Translations under genes and position numbers: made by a program
Notes under the pieces: generated by a model
What the model saw: only the letters and a program-made list of their open reading frames with translations
What the model was told of the DNA's origin: nothing
Databases searched by the model: none
Source of the DNA: a virus
DNA: 27,778 bases
Strand: one strand, 5' to 3'
IMG/VR virus record: IMGVR_UViG_3300046011_007030
Coordinates: 1 to 27,778 of that record
Shown: piece by piece, positions 15,858 to 22,478 of the stretch
How the letters are laid out: the number at the start of each line of letters is the position of its first letter
How positions within the stretch are numbered: the first letter of the stretch is position 1

Positions 15858-16264
15858 ACAAGCCGTTTTATATATCTAATTTGTAGGAGCATTTGAGCAA
15901 TTGAGTAAGGCATAAGAAGACCACCATCTCTCTTAAAGGAAGTTATCATTCCCTCAATACAGCTACACTTAATATAAGTGTTAGCTTCTATAACTCCCTG
16001 AGCTACTTCAACTAAGTCTGATAGGTTATCATCAGTATCAGACCCACGTTGCTTGTTATAAATATAAATAGGAATATTTGCAGAAATAAAGGCCTTACTA
16101 TTGGTAAGATTCTCTCTATTTGTCGTATCACTTTCATAAACAACAGCTATAGCAGGAAACTCTTTAATATCTGTCCAAACTGGGATACTATTTTTAAATA
16201 CCTTTTTGAACTTTCTAGTTTTCTCTAAGTCAGCGCAAATTGCATCTATAACTTCTATTCTCAT
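15854..16264 (-). CDS. Tail terminator / tail completion protein
   Basis: A 136-residue protein upstream of the tail tube gene and after the HK97-gp10-like gene, the conserved slot of the tail terminator (lambda gpU, SPP1 gp17 type). It begins with a helix (EVIDAICADLEKTRKFKKVF), then alternating strands including FPAIAVVYESDT, ANIPIYIYNKQRG, a helix NLSDLVEVAQGVIEA and a final strand AQMLLQIRYIKR. This alpha-beta order with 'P.i.v......e' and 'l.v.vy' fits the family. It caps the tube and joins it to the head. Start ATG overlaps the stop of the previous gene (ATGA). Confidence 0.7.
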   Translation of the reverse strand: MRIEVIDAICADLEKTRKFKKVFKNSIPVWTDIKEFPAIAVVYESDTTNRENLTNSKAFISANIPIYIYNKQRGSDTDDNLSDLVEVAQGVIEANTYIKCSCIEGMITSFKRDGGLLMPYSIAQMLLQIRYIKRLV

Positions 16265-16809
16265 AATTGTCCCCTAGCTAAAAATAAACTATCAAATATA
16301 TCATGCATAGATGGTAGTTGCTTACCACTATCATCGAAGAATCTTTCAATGTCTGTACGTTTTAGCATAGCTTTATCCATCCAGTTTTCCCAACTAGGGC
16401 GAGTACCATCTTTTCTTCTTGGTGCTCCATCATTAGTAGCCTCAGCATACGCCAACTTTTTACCATCAATAATACCAACACCAGCAACAATGCTAATAAT
16501 ACGTTTTGTCTCTGAGGTATTAAGTTTAGATATAACATCTGCTCTAATACTATCCCTTAAGTGAGGGGTAGTATCACCTTTAGCTCTTTTATTAAAGTGA
16601 GGAGCATCAGAGTCATCTGGACGTTGTTTATGTTGTTTTACAATGTTTGCAGCTGCATGAACTGAGAGTTTCTTATATAGCTCTTTTTTCCACTTAGTTA
16701 CTTCTTTATTAGCAACAATTCCAAAGCTTTTTGCAACAGCTCCAGTCATCTTACTTAGGCTAAGATTAAAGTTCTTAGCTAACTTATAAGCTGCCCCAGG
16801 GGTAAACAT
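16261..16809 (-). CDS. HK97 gp10-like neck/minor tail protein
   Basis: A 182-residue basic protein. The central segment AGVGIIDGKKLAYAEATNDG (about 109-128), followed by RPSWENWMDKAM, resembles the 'i......YA...e.Gt....rPf...a' core of the HK97-gp10 family. The N-terminal half is helical (KKELYKKLSVHAAANIVKQH) with a polar loop carrying RPDDSDAPHF and a LRDSI strand. Members sit between the head-tail connector and the tail terminator and help join head and tail. It is flanked by exactly those genes here: a 2-base gap on one side and an ATGA overlap on the other. Function by family and position; the sequence match is moderate. Confidence 0.65.
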   Translation of the reverse strand: MFTPGAAYKLAKNFNLSLSKMTGAVAKSFGIVANKEVTKWKKELYKKLSVHAAANIVKQHKQRPDDSDAPHFNKRAKGDTTPHLRDSIRADVISKLNTSETKRIISIVAGVGIIDGKKLAYAEATNDGAPRRKDGTRPSWENWMDKAMLKRTDIERFFDDSGKQLPSMHDIFDSLFLARGQL

Positions 16810-16811
16810 AA

Positions 16812-17357
16812 TTAAAGCTTAAAGATTTTAAATGCTTGAAGAGCTGTATCAGCCAAGTAAGAGACTCTATCGAGGGGTTTAATTGCCTGTTTAGTATCAG
16901 AAGTAATCATGGATACATTTTCTAAGTTCTTAGTAATATCTGTATACATTTTCTTACCAACAGAGAACACAGCATTTAATAAGCTAGGAGGAATATCTGT
17001 ATGAGTTGCAAAACCTACTGAATATACAACTACGATATTACTTGTCCCAAGAATAAAAGTATTATCAGGAATATAAATACTATTTCTAGAGAATATAGCA
17101 GTTGATGTATCTAAGGGTTCATCAGACATAGTGATGGAAGTAATGCTTGTAATGTTACCCTTATTAGTGTAAAGCTTCTTAGAATTTCTACCATCATGAT
17201 ACTCTGTAAGAGTGCGAGGGTTTATAGAAATATCATAAGTATTGTAAATGAAATCTTCAACTTGGGTAAGTACTTGAGAGGCGAATGTAACAACTTCTAC
17301 ATCTTCCCCAGATACATCTATATACTTAACGAATAGTGCAATTAACTCTGGGGCCAT
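16812..17357 (-). CDS. Head-tail connector (gp6-like adaptor)
   Basis: A 181-residue protein. N-terminal helices (FVKYIDVSGED, FASQVLTQVEDFIYNTYDIS) are followed by TEYHDGRNSKKLYTNKGNIT and SITSITM. Then come a strand NIVVVYSVGF, IPPSLLNAVFSVGKKMY and C-terminal helices. The order 'a...ie.y......r..tE.ydG......l....PI.sI.si' then 'Y..G......ip..l..Av....' is typical of HK97 gp6/SPP1 gp15-type adaptors that dock under the portal. It lies downstream of capsid genes and before the neck protein. AAGGA before ATG 17357 supports the start. Confidence 0.7.
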   Translation of the reverse strand: MAPELIALFVKYIDVSGEDVEVVTFASQVLTQVEDFIYNTYDISINPRTLTEYHDGRNSKKLYTNKGNITSITSITMSDEPLDTSTAIFSRNSIYIPDNTFILGTSNIVVVYSVGFATHTDIPPSLLNAVFSVGKKMYTDITKNLENVSMITSDTKQAIKPLDRVSYLADTALQAFKIFKL

Positions 17358-17369
17358 GTATAATCCTTA

Positions 17370-17567
17370 TTACTTTTTAGCAGGTTTTTCTTCTACTTTG
17401 TCTTCCACTTTTTCTTTAACAGCTTTTGTAGCCTTAACTTCAGAAAAAACTTCTGGGAACATATCTAAAAGATACTTCGCATCTTCATTAGGAACTTCGT
17501 ACTCACGTCCAGTAACGAAATCAATACCAACAGAGGTAATACCTAGACCAGTAAACAATAAATTCAT
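17370..17567 (-). CDS. Small head-region protein, unknown function
   Basis: A 65-residue protein between the capsid gene and the connector gene. Residues 1-45 contain VTGREYEVPNEDAKYLLDMF, reminiscent of small phage proteins whose pattern is 'G....v....A..L....p..f'. Residues 46-65 are a Lys/Glu/Val-rich tail (KEKVEDKVEEKPAKK) likely to be unfolded. AAGGA lies six bases before the ATG. Proteins of this size at this place are common in HK97-type head modules, but I know no assigned function; a head decoration or assembly factor is possible. It follows the capsid terminator, so its expression may rely on read-through or its own promoter. Confidence 0.5.
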   Translation of the reverse strand: MNLLFTGLGITSVGIDFVTGREYEVPNEDAKYLLDMFPEVFSEVKATKAVKEKVEDKVEEKPAKK

Positions 17568-17620
17568 TTCTATTCCTTAAATCTTAACTCAGATATGGGT
17601 CACATACCTCGGCTAAAACT

Positions 17621-17646
17621 AAAAGAAAGAGTGGGAAATCCCACTC
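17621..17646 (-). terminator. Rho-independent terminator after the capsid gene
   Basis: On the minus strand, six bases after the capsid stop codon, GAGTGGG-ATTT-CCCACTC forms a perfect 7-base-pair stem with a 4-base loop, directly followed by TTTCTTTT. This is a standard intrinsic terminator. It would insulate the very abundant capsid message from the connector and tail genes. Confidence 0.85.
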
Positions 17647-17651
17647 AATTC

Positions 17652-18851
17652 TTAGAGATTGACGATTGCAACTACAGGAGTAGCAACGATTGAAAGCTTT
17701 TTGAAGTCAACATCACGGTATCCAACATAAAGAGTTGAACTAGAAACAGCTTTACGCTCTTCCTCAAGACCGATTGCTCCACGGTCAGCAATACCGAAGA
17801 AACGCTTATTAACAACAAGTACTGCAGTTTTAACTCCAGGAGTAACAGTATCAACAACACCAAGTGCAGTCAAGTTGTCAGGGATATAAGCAGAAGCAAC
17901 GATTGGCATACCATAAAGTTTGCCGATTTCTCCAGTAAGGATAGTTGCAGCTTGACCATATTTATCAACAGTCATAACCTCAGGGATAGCCAACATATCA
18001 TAAGCAACATTTACAGGAGCGATGATAGCAAGGTCAGTCAAGTTCAAGCCATAAACACCAAGTTTCTTACGAGCAGCAAGTACTTTAGTAGCAGTAATAG
18101 CAGTAGCACCACCATCAATAGTCATACCAGCAAGTACAGCGATTTTCAACAAACCATTGAACGCTTTACGAACGTCATTAGCATCAGCGATAGTAGTATC
18201 ACCAGCAATAATACCTTTTTCAGAAGCACGAGCCAATGAATATACCAACTCTTGTTTTACCAAATCCATAACAGCAACTACTGCTTCTTGGTCAGCTTGG
18301 TCAGTAACACTTACAAGTGTTTTGATACGGCTAGTTTCAAAAGTAATTTTACCAGCAGCGATTGTTGACTCGATAGCGTCTGCACCAGGAGCAATCAAAT
18401 ACGCAAGAGCATCAGTAGAACGACCTGGGATACTGAATTGGTTACGATTAGCAGGCATCTGCAACTTAGTAAACAATGGCTCAATCATCAACTCAGCTTC
18501 AAGCTTAGTCAACATTTGACCACTAAATTCTTCAGCCAACCAACTAGAAATATCAGCAGGTTTAATTGCTTTCTCAACAAGACCAGCCATATCTTTATAC
18601 TCTGCAAAAGACTCTACAGAACGTCCAGTAAGGATAGACTTAAGGTGAAGATTAGCACCAACAGTTTTAGCGTTAGCAATTTCTTTATCAGAAACTACAG
18701 TGTCTTCAAATGAAGTTTTACGTTCAGCCATTACACCAAGTTCTTTGTGTAATTCTTCAAGTTGTTTTTCAGAAGCAGATTTTGATTCTGCCATTTCAAG
18801 TTTAAGAGTGTCTAACTCTTTCGCCATCTTTTCAATTGCTTCGATTGCCAT
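17652..18851 (-). CDS. Major capsid protein, HK97 fold
   Basis: A 399-residue protein directly after the prohead protease gene. Residues 1-70 form a charged coiled coil (EAIEKMAKELDTLKLEMAES), the delta/scaffold region that the protease normally removes. The rest follows the HK97-type pattern: AEEFSGQMLTKLEAELMIEP, an N-arm/E-loop area QFSIPGRSTDALAYLIAPGA, a long spine helix near QADQEAVVAVMDLVKQELVY, and a C-terminal 'iadRgaigle..r...s.....  yR.vdfkkLsivatp' block. It builds the icosahedral shell. AAGGAG eight bases before ATG is among the strongest ribosome sites in the window, and a clean terminator follows, as expected for the most abundant virion protein. Codon use appears cleaner here than in neighbours (impression only). 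Confidence 0.9.
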   Translation of the reverse strand: MAIEAIEKMAKELDTLKLEMAESKSASEKQLEELHKELGVMAERKTSFEDTVVSDKEIANAKTVGANLHLKSILTGRSVESFAEYKDMAGLVEKAIKPADISSWLAEEFSGQMLTKLEAELMIEPLFTKLQMPANRNQFSIPGRSTDALAYLIAPGADAIESTIAAGKITFETSRIKTLVSVTDQADQEAVVAVMDLVKQELVYSLARASEKGIIAGDTTIADANDVRKAFNGLLKIAVLAGMTIDGGATAITATKVLAARKKLGVYGLNLTDLAIIAPVNVAYDMLAIPEVMTVDKYGQAATILTGEIGKLYGMPIVASAYIPDNLTALGVVDTVTPGVKTAVLVVNKRFFGIADRGAIGLEEERKAVSSSTLYVGYRDVDFKKLSIVATPVVAIVNL

Positions 18852-18863
18852 TAGGTAATCTCC

Positions 18864-20060
18864 TTAATATTTTAAATGTGAATTTACTGTTGCATCAATT
18901 GCTTGACGTAGCTCAAGTAAATTATTAATATAATCGTCTGTAGCTTCCGAACTCTCTACATAAGATAAAACCTGCTCAAAAGAAAGAACATTAGGTAGTG
19001 TAACTTCACCCTCAGCAGTTTGGAAAGAATCTCCCTCAGCATCTTGGATAATAATTTCATTACCATCTTCATCAGTTGGCTTTACATCAAGAGTATTATC
19101 GTCTGTTTCTTTTTCGACTGTCTCTAAATCAGCAATAAAGTTAATAATATCTTCTGGAACTTCATCAAGTACTTTAGTTTCTACCATTTCTTCATAGTGT
19201 TTTAGTAGGTGTTTTGCAGCTGAAATCTTAACTTCTTTGCTATAAACTAGTTCATCTTGTACGCTTTTAAGGGCAGCAAATGCAGATTGAACTCCCCCTT
19301 TATTTACAGAAAGTTTACCCTCATCAAATTCATGGTGAGGGAATTTCCAAGAGCTTTTCTTTTCAAGGTCTCCTACAACTAAGTAAGCTTCCTCAATTAC
19401 CTCTTTAGTAGCATCAGTACTAATAGTGTCAATAAGGATAGATTTATCTACCTCATTCCAACGTCTGTCAGAGATTTCTTTATTCTTAATTTTTTGAGCA
19501 CAAGCAATAGTATGAGAACTGGTAGCCTTACTTGCTAGTAAACAATTACCACTAGCACAAGGAGACTGAGTAAGAGTAGTAAAAATAGAATCTTGGTTAT
19601 CAGGAACGGAGACAATAGAAACCTCCAAAAGCTCAACAGCTTTAAAGTAATAAATGTCTGCTACTGCATCATACATACTATCCGTTGCTCTAAACCCGAT
19701 TGAGAAGGTTTTTAGGATACCTTTTTCTACAGCGTAATATACCTTTTCATTCAGAACTTGATGTACTTCAGCAGTAATTTCTAATCCGTTTAAGGTTACA
19801 CTAATATCAACAATTTTACCAACTGGGTGTTGTTTATCATGATAAGAGAGGAGAATTGGGTTTTTCTTGAAGTTTTCTAAGTCGTACCCACTAGGAAGAA
19901 CTGAGTCTCCACTACGGTCTACTACAACTTGACCATTATCATCAAGGAATCTATTAGCAAATCCTTTGATATAAATAATGTTAGCTTCACTAGAACTTTC
20001 GGAAGTACCTAGCTCCTTAACAATCTCCAAGTCTTTCATTACTAAGGTTAGGTTATCCAT
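18864..20060 (-). CDS. Prohead maturation protease (HK97-type, U35)
   Basis: A 398-residue protein. The protease part shows IYIKGFANRF (28-37), PILLSYHDKQHPVGK with the likely catalytic His74 (68-82), LKTFSIGFRA with Ser120 (116-125), and AVELLEVSIVSVPDNQ (141-156), the standard HK97 protease blocks. Residues about 236-292 form a second unit: SSWKFPHHEFDEGKLSVNKG, then AFAALKSV and AAKHLLKHYEEM. I recall this 'yPHH...G.l....v..a...L........a..HL..HY' block fused to other phage proteases; its role is not known to me. The C-terminal 100 residues are acidic, like a scaffold region. It processes the capsid precursor inside the prohead. AAAAGGG before ATG supports the start. Confidence 0.85.
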   Translation of the reverse strand: MDNLTLVMKDLEIVKELGTSESSSEANIIYIKGFANRFLDDNGQVVVDRSGDSVLPSGYDLENFKKNPILLSYHDKQHPVGKIVDISVTLNGLEITAEVHQVLNEKVYYAVEKGILKTFSIGFRATDSMYDAVADIYYFKAVELLEVSIVSVPDNQDSIFTTLTQSPCASGNCLLASKATSSHTIACAQKIKNKEISDRRWNEVDKSILIDTISTDATKEVIEEAYLVVGDLEKKSSWKFPHHEFDEGKLSVNKGGVQSAFAALKSVQDELVYSKEVKISAAKHLLKHYEEMVETKVLDEVPEDIINFIADLETVEKETDDNTLDVKPTDEDGNEIIIQDAEGDSFQTAEGEVTLPNVLSFEQVLSYVESSEATDDYINNLLELRQAIDATVNSHLKY

Positions 20061-20099
20061 TAATAGTCCCTTTTAAACTTTCTTTTAATATCTAAGAAG

Positions 20100-20109
20100 A
20101 TTATCGTTA
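20100..20109 (-). promoter_or_regulatory. TAACGATAAT motif before the protease gene
   Basis: Minus strand TTAACGATAATC lies in the 71-base gap between the portal stop and protease start. It is identical over TAACGATAAT to the copy before the portal gene. It also forms the right arm of an inverted repeat GATTAT-TAACG-ATAATC (20099-20115). The -35 position (CGTACA with an 18-base spacer) matches poorly, so activity would depend on the core motif. Probable late-promoter element. Confidence 0.45.
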
Positions 20110-20131
20110 ATAATCATTATTAGTGTACGTA

Positions 20132-21484
20132 TTATGGGGCCGTATTGGCTACAGCACCGTCAGAGGCCCCTCCGTTGGGGTCTGTACTTCCTGCTCCACC
20201 AGTAGAAGGGGCTGTCCCAACACCAGCAACTGCAGCACCATCTTGTACATAAGTTGCCCCAGTTCCAAATAAGTAAGCCGCAAGGATATTCTTATCTGCA
20301 TTTTCAACTGTTACTTTTGGTAACCCAATCATATTACGTCCCTCATTAAGAGTTGCAAGACCTGTAGAATATAAAGTTTTTGCAGCATCAGCACGTACAT
20401 CTAGGCTCGTTTCAAGTTCTACAACTCTGTCTAAATCAAACGTGAAAGTTAGTTTAGGGTTCTTATACTTCCCACGCAAGAAAAGGGTAATAGAATCCTC
20501 TAATTTATATAAGTAAGGGCGTACAGCAGTATTAAATACTGCCTTCATCAAGTCTTGAGGTTTTGATGTGGAGGTATTTTCTCCACCGAGGGCTAGTGCA
20601 TTAATTTTAAATACACGAAGAACTCTTTTATCACTAATATGTAGAGAATCAATTAGTTTAGAGTCGTTAGGGGAGACCTGAATTGGTTTATATGTAATTC
20701 CTCCAGGAAGGACAGCAGTACCACCTCTATTAACCCCACCTTGTCCATACATTACAGCGAACTGGTCTTGGAGTGCACTTACCTGTTCTGGACTAAGAGC
20801 ATACTCAGACTCTAATAGCCCTGTAAGTAGGCTTGAGTTTTCATAAAAACTCTTTAAGTCCTCTAAAGCATAAGTTTCTAGTAATAGAGTATCAAGGAGA
20901 GGGCGTATAGCTGGAACTCCATAATACATATTGTTAAGAGTAGGGTTTCTTACAATACACACCTCATCAGCAGTGTATGTAATTTTATCTTTCCAAATAA
21001 CACCCTTAATATAATTGCTAGAGTCTGGTACGATTTTAACAGAAGAAGGGGAGCCTAAAAACCAAGACTCAAGATTACCTTTATTAGTCTCATGTGTCAT
21101 AAAAGAGGTACCAGATAGCAAGATAGCCTGAATATTTAGTTCAATCATTTCTCCCCAAGTAAAGAAAGGGTTTGGGGATTGAATCCAAGCATTTAGTTTA
21201 TCTTTCTTAGGTAGTGGTAAAATCTCTCCATTGTCTCCCAGTGTTCCAATTCTAGGAACTGCTTGGCTGGCCGCTTTGGTAATATAATCAACACAACTAA
21301 AAATTAACTCGCTAGTGTGGAAACTATTTTCCTCAGATACTTTTGCTAAGCTACCCTGACCCCCCTCAAAGTTTTTAGCAGCTTCAGCATTATTTCTACT
21401 AGCTTTAGTGTGAACAAATAGAGAACTGCCCCCACTATTACTAGTCTTATCTTCTTTATTTGAGAAAAAATCAAAAATTCCCAC
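20132..21484 (-). CDS. Portal protein, HK97 type
   Basis: A 450-residue protein at the head of the minus-strand operon, followed by protease and capsid genes, the classic order. Motifs seen: FSCVDYITKAASQAVP (about 62-77), LNAWIQSPNPFFTWGEMIEL (97-116) with the family's 'L...PN...t...f', SWFLGSPSSVKIVPD, ADEVCIVRNPTLNNMYYGVP, and ISDKRVLRVFKINALALGGE (about 282-301), the 'i....gvP..llg' segment. The C-terminal 50 residues are Gly/Ala/Pro/Thr-rich and probably disordered. It forms the dodecameric ring for DNA entry and exit. The start is GTG at 21484, with AGGGGG 6 bases upstream. The terminase genes that normally sit beside it are on the opposite strand, across the divergent region. Confidence 0.9.
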   Translation of the reverse strand: MGIFDFFSNKEDKTSNSGGSSLFVHTKASRNNAEAAKNFEGGQGSLAKVSEENSFHTSELIFSCVDYITKAASQAVPRIGTLGDNGEILPLPKKDKLNAWIQSPNPFFTWGEMIELNIQAILLSGTSFMTHETNKGNLESWFLGSPSSVKIVPDSSNYIKGVIWKDKITYTADEVCIVRNPTLNNMYYGVPAIRPLLDTLLLETYALEDLKSFYENSSLLTGLLESEYALSPEQVSALQDQFAVMYGQGGVNRGGTAVLPGGITYKPIQVSPNDSKLIDSLHISDKRVLRVFKINALALGGENTSTSKPQDLMKAVFNTAVRPYLYKLEDSITLFLRGKYKNPKLTFTFDLDRVVELETSLDVRADAAKTLYSTGLATLNEGRNMIGLPKVTVENADKNILAAYLFGTGATYVQDGAAVAGVGTAPSTGGAGSTDPNGGASDGAVANTAP

Positions 21485-21516
21485 TATATCCCCCTAGAGT
21501 ATATATCAATTAACTT

Positions 21517-21537
21517 ATTATCGTTAAAGCGAGAAAA
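21517..21537 (-). promoter_or_regulatory. Late-type promoter motif before the portal gene
   Basis: Minus strand TTTTCTC-GCTT-TAACGATAAT, ending about 33 bases before the portal GTG. The same bipartite pattern with the same 4-base gap occurs on the plus strand at 21680-21700. GATAAT can serve as a -10 box; no good -35 is visible. A second -10-like TATACT (21502-21497) lies closer to the gene. Taken as the start of the whole head-tail transcript. Confidence 0.55.
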
Positions 21538-21633
21538 TAAGTAATTTTGGAGTATTCTTAAAGAAAACTGAATGCCTATTTTAGGGAGTTTGAAAGGCGT
21601 GTCCCAAGACCTATTAATGTATTCCCCTTTAAG

Positions 21634-21690
21634 AGCTTTTTCTAGAAATCTGATATTCTTTTTCTAGAAACCTTACAGCTTTTCTCTAGG
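21634..21690 (+). repeat. Three iterated CTTTTTCTAGAAA-like elements
   Basis: CTTTTTCTAGAAA occurs exactly twice, at 21636-21648 and 21658-21670, and a degenerate third copy (CTTTTCTCTAGG) lies at 21679-21690. Starts are 22 and 21 bases apart, two helical turns, so bound proteins would face the same side. Each exact copy contains the 10-base palindrome TTTCTAGAAA. The third copy overlaps the plus-strand promoter motif. This may be an operator, or a packaging (pac/cos) recognition site given the terminase genes next to it. The rest of the gap (about 21541-21633) shows nothing I can assign. Confidence 0.7.
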
Positions 21691-21700
21691 TGACGATAAT
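21672..21700 (+). promoter_or_regulatory. Late-type promoter before the terminase operon
   Basis: CTTACA (21672-21677), 17-base spacer, GATAAT (21695-21700): 9 of 12 matches to sigma70 consensus. The span includes TTTTCTC-TAGG-TGACGATAAT, matching the portal-side copy on the other strand. A start about 7 bases downstream would leave an 18-base leader with AGGAG before ATG 21725. Confidence 0.6.
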
Positions 21701-21724
21701 TAAATAAGCACTAGGAGATTAAAT

Positions 21725-21979
21725 ATGAATGTTGATTTAAAGAGTTCACCACTTAAAAGAATATTATCAATTAATGACTCAGTAATAACTTTTGAGTGTG
21801 TATGTGGAAAAACTTTCCAACAAGAGTCAAGTTTAGTTGAACCTCTAACTAGATGTTCTGCTTGTAACTCTAGTATGACATCAATCATTCCTTTAACTCC
21901 TATGGAAAAAGAAGAACTAGGTAATTATATGTTTATGAATGTTCTTTGTGAGTACAATAATAAATTTGTGAGATTATAA
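21725..21979 (+). CDS. Small zinc-ribbon protein, unknown function
   Basis: An 84-residue protein, first gene of the terminase operon. C25-x-C27-G (FECVCGKT) and C44-x2-C47 (RCSACNSS) form a compact ribbon-type zinc site; the knuckle sequences 'CxCG' and 'CxxC' are typical. The N-terminal 24 and C-terminal 30 residues show no known motif. AGGAG seven bases before ATG is a strong ribosome site. Its place, one base before the probable small terminase and close to the iterated repeats, would suit a DNA-binding accessory in packaging or late control, but that is inference. Confidence 0.6.
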   Translation: MNVDLKSSPLKRILSINDSVITFECVCGKTFQQESSLVEPLTRCSACNSSMTSIIPLTPMEKEELGNYMFMNVLCEYNNKFVRL

Positions 21980-21980
21980 G

Positions 21981-22478
21981 ATGAATATGGATTTAATTAG
22001 TCAAGCATCACAAGAGGTTGGGGAGTTATCTCCTGATGTTATAGAGAAGCTTGAAAGTGACTTAGTATTCACTGAGTGCTCTGCCCCTAGTAAGCCATTA
22101 ACTCTAGTTGAGAGGGCTGTATGTGAGCTTAGAGCTGATAAGAAGTCTAATATGTACATTGCTTCATACTTAGGAATATCTTTAGTTGATGTTAAACGTA
22201 TTCTTGCTAGAAATACAGTCAAAGAGTTCCTACAAACCCTCATCAATGCTCAGTACGACCTTTCTAAAGAGTACAGATTAGAAATAATGGGCAAAATTAT
22301 TGATTCTAAGATTAGAGAGATTGAAGAGGATATGGCTGGGGACTACAAAGGTGCTACGAAGAAAGACCTAGTAGATTTGATTATGTTACAAGACTCCTTA
22401 CTCAAAGAACGAGAGAAAAAAGAGCTTGGGACTAACGAGGACACTTATATCACCCTATTACAGCAGATTACTAAATGA
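21981..22478 (+). CDS. Probable terminase small subunit
   Basis: A 165-residue protein overlapping the large terminase start by four bases (ATGA). Residues about 41-80 look like a helix-turn-helix: LTLVERAVCELRADKKSNMY, then IASYLGISLVDVKRIL, with the 'ia..lgis..tv...l' pattern. Then come helices with FLQTLINAQYDLSKEYRLEI and a charged C-terminal helix including KKDLVDLIMLQDSLLKEREK, suited to oligomer formation. Small terminases have this plan and bind the packaging site, here possibly the repeats at 21634-21690. The call rests on position and the HTH; sequence families of small terminases are too diverse to be sure. An alternative ATG is at 21987. Confidence 0.65.
   Translation: MNMDLISQASQEVGELSPDVIEKLESDLVFTECSAPSKPLTLVERAVCELRADKKSNMYIASYLGISLVDVKRILARNTVKEFLQTLINAQYDLSKEYRLEIMGKIIDSKIREIEEDMAGDYKGATKKDLVDLIMLQDSLLKEREKKELGTNEDTYITLLQQITK

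Noticed and set aside
21550-21566. TTCTTAAAGAA palindrome as an operator
   Set aside because: A short AT-rich palindrome occurring once; expected by chance in sequence of this composition.
21485-21724. A tRNA or small RNA gene in the divergent region
   Set aside because: No cloverleaf, no CCA end and no strong hairpin with a U-tract. Short complementary patches such as GCCT/AGGC (21574-21598) are too weak.
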